Shown here: in pieces, positions 16,047-25,300 of the stretch
Layout: every line of letters starts with the position of its first letter
How positions within the stretch are numbered: the first letter of the stretch is position 1
From: JACCZZ01 sp044227805
Lineage (GTDB): Bacteria > Bacteroidota > Bacteroidia > Chitinophagales > UBA10324
DNA length: 32,296 nt
Direction: 5' to 3'
NCBI GenBank assembly: GCA_044227805.1
Contig: JBGAWA010000045.1
Location: 1 to 32,296, forward strand
Translations under genes and position numbers: made by a program
The notes under the pieces: model-generated
Told to the model about the DNA's origin: nothing
Databases searched by the model: none
Seen by the model: only the letters and a program-made list of their open reading frames with translations

Positions 16047-18707
16047 ATGACTGACAGATTACAAGAACTAAAACAAATCGCAGCAGACAGAGGCGGACTT
16101 TGTTTGTCGGACAAGTATGTAAATAGTCAAACAAAAATGTGGTGGCAATGTGCTAACGGTCATCGCTGGCAAATTCCCCCGAATAACATAAAGCAAGGTT
16201 CATGGTGTAGAGAGTGTTCAAAGGTTGAAGCAGCAATGAAGCGTAGAACACCTATTGAATATTTTAAAGAGTATGCAATTAGCAAAGGCGGTATTTGTCT
16301 TACAGACAAATACGAAAATCAAAAGACACGATTAACCTTTCAATGTTCGCAAGGACATCAATGGACAGTTGCAGGAGGTTCACTAAAAGGTAAAGATAGT
16401 TGGTGTCGTTACTGTGCAAGCCCTTCGCTTGCTGACACACCCGAATTAAAACAACAACGACTTTTTGAGCTTCAAAAGACGGCAGCAGACAGAGGCGGCA
16501 AATTACTTTCAACTGAATACATCAACACAAAAACCAAATACAAATTTGAATGTGCCAACGGACACACTTGGGCAACCTCGGTTGATGTAATTCGTGGTGG
16601 TTCTTGGTGTAAAAAGTGTGCAACAAAAATTGTTAGCGAAAGTCAGAAAGATAATTTGCAAACATTCATTGACATTGCAATTTCAAAAGGCGGTAAATGC
16701 CTTTCCACCGAATACATCAATGCAACAAACAAATTAATCTTTAAGTGTTCCGAAGGGCATAGGTGGTTGGGCAGACCGCAAGGAATTAAAAGAGGAACAT
16801 GGTGCAGAAAATGTTACGGCACAGCAAAGTCCGACATTGAAGAAATGAAAAGCATTGCTACCGCCAGAGGCAGTATCTGCTTATCATCTGAATATATTAC
16901 TGATGCAGTAAAATTAAAATGGCAATGTTGCGAAGGACACATTTGGGAAGCATCACCAAACAATATCAAACACGATAAATGGTGTCCGACTTGTTCAGAA
17001 GGATTAGGTGAAAGAATTTGTCGCTTATTCTTTCAAAGATTTTTCGGCTTTGACTTTATAAAAGTAAGACCGCAATGGTTAAAGAACTCCAAAGGTTTCT
17101 TACTTGAACTTGACGGCTATTGCGAAGAATTAAAACTTGCATTTGAACACCAAGGCAGACAGCATTACAGCGAAATAAGTTTCTTTTCAAAACGAATTAG
17201 CTACGATGAAGAAAAAAGACAACTCTGCAAACAACATGGAGTTACTCTTATTGAAATTCCCGAAGTGTTGAACGACACGAAGATTAAAGACCTCAAACCT
17301 TTTATCATTCAAGAGTGCAAGAAAAATAATGTTCCGCTTCCGTCAAACATCAATGAAATTGAAATCACTCCCTTTGAAATTTTTACTTACACAAAAAACC
17401 AAGAAAGAAAACTTCTAGTCCAAAGAGCAGAAGCAAAAATTAATTCACAAGGCGGTCAACTTTTGGAAACACACTTATCTGATAAAGGAATTTCTTTTAA
17501 AGTTCTTTGTGCAAACAATCATAACTGGTCAGTTACAAGCACAAATTTATTTCGTGAAAAATGGTGTTCATACTGCAAACGAGAAGCAAGAACAAAAATT
17601 CAGTTTGCAACGAAAGACACAAGCAAACCAAGAGCAATTAATAAAGACAAACCAGCAACCGTAAAACTTCCGAGAACTGTTAAAGAAATAAAACCAAAAA
17701 CTGGTAGAAAAGAGTTATCAATTCAATTGATGTTGGCTGTCGCCAACTCAAAAGGTGGCGAATGTCTTTCAACTGAGTATTTGAATAACGCAACTCCTTT
17801 GTTATGGAGATGTGCTAATGGCCATGAATGGAAAGCAACACCAAACAGAATTAAAAACGGCAGTTGGTGTCCGACCTGTTCAGGAAGAATCAAAAGCACT
17901 TTTGAAGAAATTGTTCAACGCATTGAGCAAAGAGGCGGCAAATGTTTTTCAAAGTCATACGACAACAACCATTCAAAAATTGCAATAGAATGTGACTATA
18001 AACACAAGTTCACAACTACAGTTAAGTCAATTAAAATTGGTGGGTGGTGTCCTCAATGTGCAATTGATGAAAGAGCAAGAAAGAAAAGATTAAGCATTGA
18101 TGATATGAATATGCTTGCTAAACGCAAGCATGGCAAATGCTTATCAGTTGCTTATACTAACAGCACAACCAAACTTCTTTGGGAGTGTAAAAATGGACAT
18201 CAGTTCTATTCAAGACCAGGCAATGTTCAGACAGGTTATTGGTGCCCGACTTGTGCGATTAATAAAGTCATTGACAAAGCATTTGAGGAAAGGAAAAAGC
18301 AGATTGAACAAATTCTTGCTGCCAAACAAGGGACTGTTTTATTCCTTGACGAAAAAGTAAATCGCAAAAGCGAAGCAACTTGGCAATGCAATAAAGGACA
18401 CACTTGGAAAACGAGAATTGGGAATATCCTTGACGGTCATTGGTGTCCAAGATGTAGCAACAGCGAAAATTGGAGTAGTAAAAAGGCATCTATAGTTGAG
18501 ATTAGACAACTTGCGCAATCTAAAGGTGGTGACTGTTTAAGCACTTCCTATGACAATGCAAACACAAAACTAAATTTCATTTGTAAGCAAGGTCATACTT
18601 GGACAGCACTTTGGAGCAACATAAAACATAAAAATTCATGGTGCCCGAAATGTGCTGCAACACATCGGTGGGTCAAAAGACAACAATTAAAATTAGAGCT
18701 ACCTTGA
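16047..18707 (+). CDS. Zinc-ribbon repeat protein (11 repeats) with central nuclease-like domain
   Basis: This 886-residue protein has eleven ~45-residue modules at a spacing of about 66 residues, each of the form GG.CLS..Y.N...K...C..GH.W.....I..G.WC..C; the Cys/His set suggests one zinc per module. Five modules (ending near residues 57, 123, 191, 256, 317) precede and six follow (near 511, 611, 671, 736, 803, 869) a domain at about 320-430. That domain has GERICRLFF, LELDGYCEELKLAFEHQGRQHY and HGVTLIEIPE, which resembles PD-(D/E)xK/Vsr-like nucleases (acidic D355, then E367-x-Q). Such zinc ribbons plus nuclease occur in phage and mobile-element proteins, but this size and repeat number are unusual to me. 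No signal peptide or membrane segment is seen. It sits alone in cassette A, with AT-rich composition unlike gdhA upstream. Nucleic-acid binding and cleavage are inferred; the function is unknown. Confidence 0.85.
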   Translation: MTDRLQELKQIAADRGGLCLSDKYVNSQTKMWWQCANGHRWQIPPNNIKQGSWCRECSKVEAAMKRRTPIEYFKEYAISKGGICLTDKYENQKTRLTFQCSQGHQWTVAGGSLKGKDSWCRYCASPSLADTPELKQQRLFELQKTAADRGGKLLSTEYINTKTKYKFECANGHTWATSVDVIRGGSWCKKCATKIVSESQKDNLQTFIDIAISKGGKCLSTEYINATNKLIFKCSEGHRWLGRPQGIKRGTWCRKCYGTAKSDIEEMKSIATARGSICLSSEYITDAVKLKWQCCEGHIWEASPNNIKHDKWCPTCSEGLGERICRLFFQRFFGFDFIKVRPQWLKNSKGFLLELDGYCEELKLAFEHQGRQHYSEISFFSKRISYDEEKRQLCKQHGVTLIEIPEVLNDTKIKDLKPFIIQECKKNNVPLPSNINEIEITPFEIFTYTKNQERKLLVQRAEAKINSQGGQLLETHLSDKGISFKVLCANNHNWSVTSTNLFREKWCSYCKREARTKIQFATKDTSKPRAINKDKPATVKLPRTVKEIKPKTGRKELSIQLMLAVANSKGGECLSTEYLNNATPLLWRCANGHEWKATPNRIKNGSWCPTCSGRIKSTFEEIVQRIEQRGGKCFSKSYDNNHSKIAIECDYKHKFTTTVKSIKIGGWCPQCAIDERARKKRLSIDDMNMLAKRKHGKCLSVAYTNSTTKLLWECKNGHQFYSRPGNVQTGYWCPTCAINKVIDKAFEERKKQIEQILAAKQGTVLFLDEKVNRKSEATWQCNKGHTWKTRIGNILDGHWCPRCSNSENWSSKKASIVEIRQLAQSKGGDCLSTSYDNANTKLNFICKQGHTWTALWSNIKHKNSWCPKCAATHRWVKRQQLKLELP

Positions 18708-18733
18708 AAACGATAGTGCTTCGAATGGATAGC

Positions 18734-18873
18734 AGGGCAGCCGGTAACAGCCGTTTTGCGTCAGGCGGGCGGACGTGCAAACGTGAAGATTTGTGTTCCT
18801 ATTCAGCTTTGGCGCAGGTTGACAGTTTAGTGCTTCTATGCCCGCCCGAGCGCAAAGCGGCCAAACGTTAGCG
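18734..18873 (+). other. attC-like recombination site A
   Basis: A ~140-nt imperfect palindrome starts 27 nt after the zinc-ribbon gene. The left core CCGGTAAC (18741-18748) continues into CAGCCGTTTTGCGT...GGCGGGC (to 18770). The right arm GCCCGCCCGAGCGCAAAGCGG (18840-18860) pairs with it, and the site ends at CGTTAGCG (GTT at 18867). Its left end is nearly complementary to the cassette start at 15994, and the next gene begins 20 nt beyond. The 7-nt cores deviate somewhat from the classical RYYYAAC / GTTRRRY consensus, so it is called attC-like. Confidence 0.65.
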
Positions 18874-18892
18874 CTAATTATAAATTAATCTG

Positions 18893-19702
18893 ATGAAGCT
18901 GGATATTTTAGATACAGAATATAAATTAACAAAAGAACAAATTCTATTTTATGAAGAGAACCGCTTCATCAAATTAAAAAATGTTTTAACTCCTGAGATT
19001 ATTCGATATTTTAATACTGAGATTTCGAGAAAGGTTAATCAATTAAATACTAACGAAATTCCATTTGAGCATAGAAATACATACGGAAAAGCTTTTCTAC
19101 AGTTATTTAATCTTTGGAGAGAAGATAATAACGTTAAACTGCTTGTTTTTAGCAAAAGATTAGCCCAAATAGCAAGTGAATTGATGCAAGTCAGTGGAGT
19201 TAGATTATATCATGACCAGGCCCTTTTTAAAGAACCCGGAGGAGGAATCACTCCATGGCATGCCGATCAACATTATTGGCCTTTATCATCTGACAAAACA
19301 ATAACGGTTTGGATACCCTTGCAAAAAACACCTTTAAATATGGGGCCGCTGGAATTTAGTGCTACAAGCCATAGCATTTTATCTGGAAGAGAATTATCAA
19401 TTAGTGATGAAAGTGAAAAAATCATTAAGGAAAACCTTGGCGTTAATGATTTTCCTCACATAATTGAACCATTTGAGATTGGCGAGGTTAGTTTTCATTC
19501 AGGTTGGATTTTTCACAGAGCCGGAGCAAACACTTCAAAAGAAATAAGGAAAGTCATGACGATAATATATATGGATAAAGACATATTGTTAAAGAAGCCT
19601 GAAAACAAAGGACAATTAAATGATTGGGAAACTTGGTGTCCAAATGCAAAAATTGGAGAGGTTATTAATACGCCGTTGAATCCTATACTATATTCAAAAT
19701 AA
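18893..19702 (+). CDS. Phytanoyl-CoA dioxygenase (PhyH) family oxygenase
   Basis: This 269-residue protein fits the PhyH branch of Fe(II)/2-oxoglutarate dioxygenases. The metal-binding HxD is H123-A-D125 in ITPWHADQHYWP, the distal His is H208 in FHSGWIFHRAGANTS, and R219 is placed to bind 2-oxoglutarate. Such enzymes hydroxylate small molecules, often in secondary metabolism; the substrate is unknown. The start codon is 26 nt after the attC-like site A, consistent with a following cassette, but its own attC is not found: an IS4-family element begins 5 nt after the stop. A second, 5'-truncated copy, about 97% identical, lies at 29382-29831. Confidence 0.88.
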   Translation: MKLDILDTEYKLTKEQILFYEENRFIKLKNVLTPEIIRYFNTEISRKVNQLNTNEIPFEHRNTYGKAFLQLFNLWREDNNVKLLVFSKRLAQIASELMQVSGVRLYHDQALFKEPGGGITPWHADQHYWPLSSDKTITVWIPLQKTPLNMGPLEFSATSHSILSGRELSISDESEKIIKENLGVNDFPHIIEPFEIGEVSFHSGWIFHRAGANTSKEIRKVMTIIYMDKDILLKKPENKGQLNDWETWCPNAKIGEVINTPLNPILYSK

Positions 19703-19707
19703 CTATC

Positions 19708-21022
19708 CCCGTTGGCGCGGATTTATAATCACAAGTGTTCGAAACCTTAAGAGTCATTAAACAGGTTATTGACTTTGTTAGGATCACCACCGCATAGGAT
19801 GGCTACCTGTTTCATTATTTCTTCGTCGAGTTCAAGTTCAAAACGAAGTTTAGCTATTTTATAACTGGAGATTTTGTTGAGTTTTTTATAGACAATAAGC
19901 AGGATGGCCAGAATGAGCGTCATATAGATCATCACTCTGATTCCATTGATATTCCTGGCTACCAAATGAGTGAGGTTAAGATGCTGCTTTAAAATCTTGA
20001 AGAACGGTTCAATATCCCATCGCTGTTTGTAGAAAGCTGCTATTTCATAAGGAGTCAGATCTTTCATGTTTGTTAAAAAATAGATAACCTCTCCCGATTC
20101 TTTGATGGTTGCTTTAATAAGGCGAAAATGAGTCTTGATTCTCTTGCTTTTGGCATCCTGCAATTGCACGATCAAATCAGCCTGAACCGATACGCTGCTA
20201 TTAATGTCAGATGAATCAAATGATAGTTCTCTGATGCTGTGGTATCGAACGTCAGTATTTATTCGAGTCACAAACAAGCGTGAGGTATCTGATAATTTTT
20301 TAAAAGTTTTTCGCTTTTGCACTCCTCTATCAAAGACAACAATACTGTTCTTTGAATGCTTATCATTGAAGATGGCAAAGGGAATGGTTTTGTCTTCGCT
20401 TAGCGACTGCTGATCATCAAATATTTCAACATGGCATGGCAAAGATCCTTTGGTAGCCATTGTATATTTCAATTGAACCTTGTCGATCCCTGACCCTTTG
20501 TTCTTAACTCCTACTTTCATTCCCCATTCCACTAATCTGGAAGATACCGCAACCATAGTACTGTCATACCGGGTAATGGAATTCTGCTCCTTGAGTAATT
20601 TATTGAAATGCTCGAATAGGAATAGAAAAATCTTCTCAAAATAATCTGGATTGATCGTGGCAATCCGGTCCCGAATGGAATTGTATTTTGTTTCTACCCC
20701 TTGTGTACCAGCTATCAGCCTGAATTGCATGGAATGAAACATTGATTCCATAACACGAAGGCTGGCCCGTTCGCTATTAATCATTGAAAATAGAATCAAC
20801 TGGAACACACTTTTGCCAGTGAGTTTCTTAACCTGATAATCAACCTTGCTTTCAGCGCCAAGTATTTCCAATTGCTGATCTGGAATGAGTGATAATAATT
20901 GTTTGACTCGCATCTGTCAAAAATCTGTACACTGATCCCTTATTCAAAATATTGATAATCACACCATTTATGATTGTGTCCAAGGTTTCGAACACTTGTG
21001 ATTACAAATCCGGACTAACGGG
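19708..21022 (-). mobile_element. IS4-family insertion sequence
   Basis: The element carries one transposase gene. Inner inverted repeats CACAAGTGTTCGAAACCTT are at 19730-19748 and 20982-21000 (perfect). The inverted similarity continues outward as CCCGTTGGCGCGGATTTATA (19708-19727) against a matching right end (21003-21022) with a few mismatches, so I place the ends at about 19708 and 21022. Both outer ends also occur on the 212-bp MITE-like repeats. No target duplication is visible: the left flank is the end of the PhyH gene and the right flank an ATPase fragment. If only the inner repeats are counted, the element is 19730-21000. Confidence 0.8.
19747..20913 (-). CDS. IS4-family DDE transposase
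   Basis: This 388-residue transposase has the DDE set: D in RYDSTMVAVSS, D in VVFDRGVQKRKTF, and the YREK-type signature YKQRWDIEPFFKILKQ carrying the catalytic Glu. That signature defines the IS4 family. The C-terminal ILAILLIVYKKL segment is typical of the Bacteroidota members. The reading frame is uninterrupted, so the enzyme may be active. The stop codon overlaps the inner inverted repeat at the left end, which is normal for compact IS elements. Confidence 0.92.
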   Translation of the reverse strand: MRVKQLLSLIPDQQLEILGAESKVDYQVKKLTGKSVFQLILFSMINSERASLRVMESMFHSMQFRLIAGTQGVETKYNSIRDRIATINPDYFEKIFLFLFEHFNKLLKEQNSITRYDSTMVAVSSRLVEWGMKVGVKNKGSGIDKVQLKYTMATKGSLPCHVEIFDDQQSLSEDKTIPFAIFNDKHSKNSIVVFDRGVQKRKTFKKLSDTSRLFVTRINTDVRYHSIRELSFDSSDINSSVSVQADLIVQLQDAKSKRIKTHFRLIKATIKESGEVIYFLTNMKDLTPYEIAAFYKQRWDIEPFFKILKQHLNLTHLVARNINGIRVMIYMTLILAILLIVYKKLNKISSYKIAKLRFELELDEEIMKQVAILCGGDPNKVNNLFNDS

Positions 21023-21023
21023 A

Positions 21024-21254
21024 GATTTTTTGCGAAGAGATCAGATATTCTTAGTCCGAAAAAATAATCAATACGCCACCGAAATAACAACATTATTTGA
21101 CGAAGGAGTTCGAAGCGATTCAGTATATCAAAAAAAATATTTTTCAGAAGGATTCAGAGCTGTACCAAAACTTAAGAAACCGAACTTGAGTTCAGGAGAT
21201 CAATTAAATTTATTTCAGGAGAACAACAACATTGAATATCATATATATGTGTAA
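21024..21254 (+). pseudogene. 3' fragment of an AAA-family ATPase (COG1106/RloA-like)
   Basis: About 76 residues remain in frame after the IS4 right end: FLRRDQIFLVRKNNQYATEI, then LFDEGVRSDSVYQKKY and GFRAVPKL. The RRDQI...EKN pattern followed by a VR.D...EK.Y...G..A.P stretch is the usual C-terminus of the AAA15/COG1106 ATPases, a group found in phage-defence and abortive-infection loci. The Walker A and B parts are absent, having been lost to the left of the IS. An intact ORF reading into the IS end is an artefact of the junction. Identification rests on this short tail only. Confidence 0.55.
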
Positions 21255-21582
21255 TATAAAAAAGAACAGTCCTAAAATGTAAGCATTGGACCTTCTTATC
21301 CAAAGCACTAATTGATCGAACTGCTTTGCAAATAGCTGATATTCTGTATCTTAAATTAATTTACAAGTTCGAAGATGTTGATGGCCACCCTTTCAAGTAG
21401 AATAAAACATCTATATAAATCAAAAAGGTATGAAAAATGTCTTTAAATATTGACGAAAGTATCTCTGAGGAGTAATGTTACCTTTTCTTCTTTGATAAAA
21501 TCATCCTTTTTGACGATGCCATTACACAAAATAATAACTTTCTTTGTTTAATATTAGTAGATTTACTTACTATTATTAATAG
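21255..21582. other. AT-rich stretch with no gene
   Basis: This stretch of about 330 nt between the ATPase fragment and the headless T9SS protein has no open frame of interest, tRNA or repeat that I can see. It probably contains decayed remnants of the genes on both sides. Confidence 0.6.
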
Positions 21583-22353
21583 TTCTTATATTCACTAATT
21601 GGGTGTGATGTTAGTGGTGATAGTGGTTATCAGGAAGGGCTAGATATCTTAGATACATCATATTTGCCAAGGGGAGGTATTTGGGGTTTTGATCCTTCAA
21701 TACCCGTTGGAACGTGTTTTAACCTGAAGAAGGATGTTAAAGATTTTGTTTCCGGATTTCAAACATTTCATTTCCAAATAGTTGATTCTCTATTCGATCA
21801 GCAGCAAACGTTTGATTATATAACTATAGATACGAATGAATTTAAATTCGATAACGGAAACTATAAAATAACTTCAGTTTACATTGAGTGTGAAAATGGA
21901 TATTTATTTGGTATCGATAAATTTTGGGAATATATCTATATTGGTTTTGATCCTTATTTTCCCCCTACTTTTATATTCGATTCAATACCCTTGATATTTG
22001 AGCAAGATCTACTTTTAGATTGTTTAAGCGTGGATGCATTTCAAATGCAGTTTAAGATAGAAATTGCATTTAACTATTACCTCGGCGTTCCACAGCTGAA
22101 TCTTCAAAATAATAAACTATCAATATATCCCAATCCAGGATCTGGCATTGTAACAATCAATAGCAAAAATTTATTGAAGAGTGTTGATGTTATAGATCAA
22201 ATGGGATTAAGCATATACTCTGAAACTCTGAGCACAGGAATAGAAAATTTTCAGCTAAACACAAGCCATTTTTGTCCCGGTATTTATACAGTTATTTCTG
22301 AATTGAGTGGTGGTTCACCAAATAAAATAGCAAGAAAACTTATTATTTTTTAA
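21583..22353 (+). pseudogene. N-terminally truncated T9SS-sorted protein
   Basis: The frame is open from 21583 for 256 residues, but there is no ATG near its beginning and no signal peptide; the first possible start is a TTG at 21664. The C-terminal ~75 residues are a clear T9SS type A sorting domain (NNKLSIYPNPGSGIVTI, VDVIDQMGLSIYSE, CPGIYTVISEL, ARKLIIF). The region before it is unrecognised and rich in aromatic residues. A T9SS cargo without a Sec signal cannot be exported, so this is probably the 3' part of a broken gene, possibly related to the protease gene that starts 20 nt downstream. Confidence 0.65.
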
Positions 22354-22373
22354 TCATTAACCCATTTATTCCT

Positions 22374-25300
22374 ATGAAAAGAAGACTCTTTTTTGCGTCA
22401 GCTATGCTATGCACTGTACTCGCCTATGCCCAAGTTCCTTCAATCCAATGTGACTATGTTGCTCCAACACCTATAAGTCCACCTTTTGGGCTTACATCTT
22501 ATTCATATAATGGCTTTGCACATACACCTAAGGGTAATATAAATGTACTCGTCATTTTTGTTGGTTTTAATAGTACAACATCGGCAGAAGATGTAACTGG
22601 ATGGGCACATAATCAGATTCCAACTTGGGCCACCGGCGCAGATAACACACTTTTTAATCTTAATACCAGTACCATAGGTAACTACGATAATTTGAGCTTA
22701 TTTTATAAGGAAATGTCGTTGAATCAATTTACAGTTACGGCGACTGTGTTTCCTCAACAAGTAATGATAAACCAAAACACAAGTTTTACTGTGATGGCCC
22801 ATTCAGTTGAAAGTTGGCTAAATACCAATTATTCTCACTACAACTGGGGACAGTTTGACAATCGAACCAACTTTTCAAATTGGGTTACCGATAACAGCAC
22901 GTCCGCACCGGACAATCAAATTGACTATACTGTTTTTGCGTATAGGTTGGGATATAACAGCGGTTATGTAGGATATGCTCTTGTCGATGATGTTCCATTG
23001 AACTTAGTAACAGATTTTGGTGGCTCATCTAAAACATATCAAATTACTCAGGGACACACGTCTACATCCACTGGCAATTGGGATAAAGGATTCACAAGTT
23101 TTTTTGAACATGAATTCGGTCACAATTTGTATAGCTCTCCTCACGTAAACAATACTCAAGCGATAGTTGGATCACACTTTTATACTCAAAACGGATGGGC
23201 CATGATGTCAAGTGGTGGTAGAGTATGCCATAGTGCAAATGCCTGGGAGAAATGGTATTTAGGATGGACTCAAATTGAAGCAAATGGTGTTAATGGAGAT
23301 ATTGATGACATCGGTGACCTCACAACAACAAGCGGTATTTATACATTAAGGGACTTCAATACTTATGGTGACACAGTACGAATTAAAATACCGTATGTGG
23401 CAAATCAGTTTCTTTGGTTAGAAAACCATGCAGGTAATACAATTTACGACGATAGAGATGTGTGGGGAAATTTTACTTGCGGAGGATCTCTACCAGCGGC
23501 ACCATTAGGACTTATGATGTTTACCGAAAATGTCGCTCCTTCATACACGACCGTCAACGTTGTAAATCCTGGTGCCAATGGAATTCGAGCACTTAATCCT
23601 GGAGGCAATTTCGATTACACACGGTCTTCTTCTCAGGTGTATTCTACAAACTGGTGTAGTAATGTTTGGAGTTTCACAAAAGGAGCTGCTAACCCCTTTG
23701 GCTGTCACGCTGATCATACTGCTCTAAGATTTGACTATGATAATAGCGGAACAATTACCTTGGGTACAAACTATAATAATGTAGCCGCTCAGGAACAAAG
23801 TGACATTTATCAATTAAATGGAACGGATATTCTTGGACCAATCATGACCAATGGATCTTTTACAGCTGGAAAGAAAATTGGACTTAGCTATAATCCAGCT
23901 ATAAATCATAATCAGGTATATTCTACAATAACTAACAAACTAGATCCAATATATATAAACGGTGTGTCGGTTGAAGTATTGAGTTATGCAGGCAATGGCG
24001 ATGTGACTGTCCAAATCAGGTACGATGATTTTGATATCGAGCAAGACACAAGATGGTGTGGTGAATTTTATTTGAGCGATAATACTTATACGACTTTCCC
24101 TAATGACTATTCAACCAACGTGCTTCCATATAAGATATTAACAATTGATAAGAGTGGCACGGCGAACACTCACTTATCAACGACTTTTACTGATTTTATA
24201 CGCCCTACGACGGTTACATGTCAATCTGGCTCATACTTACATTTAGAGCCACATGCAAATATGACTATCAAAAATGGATCAACCGTTACCATGCAGAGCG
24301 GGAGCCGCTTAGAAGTTCACGAGGGTGCCACGCTCACAATTGAGAACGGCTGTACACTAATTATAGAAGATGGTGCGATGTTATACATATGGCATGATGG
24401 ATTGGTTCACATTAAACCAGGTGGCACTCTGATCATGCGAAACAGTACTGCAAGCCAAGGCATTTGGCTCGACTATCCAACTTATGGTGTATATACTGCA
24501 GAGTTGCGAGTTGAAGGAACTTTGTCTTTTGAAAGCGGTGCAGATTTTCTTTATCAAGGAACAGGATTCTATCATTTTATTGGAACACCCACATTAAACC
24601 TCTCTACTGGAAGCGATGTGGTTTGGATTGGCGCAGGTAAAGGCCATAAGATGGTTGAATTAGATGCAGGAGTTGTACTCTCCATCAATGGTCATCCTAC
24701 TAGTATAAAAACTGGAGCGATGGTTTATGCGAACAATTCAAGGCTAGAAATTTTAAATACTTCACTTGACGTAAGTTCAATTGATTTTATTGGAACATCC
24801 TCTTCACCGTCAGGTAATACAGCAATTTATGGTGACAATATCTCTACCAAATGTGACATCAAATTATTTGATGCAGATGATCTGGCGACTACCTTTGATC
24901 TTAGGAATATAAACAATCCGCCCATTGTAAATATTGAAGATGGCAAATTTGAGAATTGCACAGTTGGCATCAATGGGTATTATGTGGATAAAATGATTAT
25001 TAAGACTTGTGGTATCGAAAATCCGACAATACCAGCCAGTATTGGAATTAGTCTTGATCATTGCAAAAACGTCAAAATGCAAGGAAGTCATTGCGGCGGA
25101 TATGCAACAGGTGCTTTGCTAACAACAGTAAAAGCTTTCTACATTGATGACCTTTCATCAATGGAAGAATGTTTAAAAGGTATATATTCTACAGATTCAA
25201 AAGTATTCATGAGAAACGGATCTAGTATTGATAATTCTGTACTTGTTGCTGCAGAAATGTATGGTTCATGGAGTACGAGTGCGGGAACATATACGTCACT

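Noticed and set aside
16047..18707. CRISPR array or tandem DNA repeat
   Set aside because: The periodicity is at protein level (~66 codons) with diverged DNA; there are no identical short repeats with spacers.
18893..19702. An attC-like hairpin after the PhyH gene
   Set aside because: Only 5 nt separate the stop from the IS4 end, and no sequence complementary to the presumed cassette start (GTTAGCGCTAA) was found nearby.
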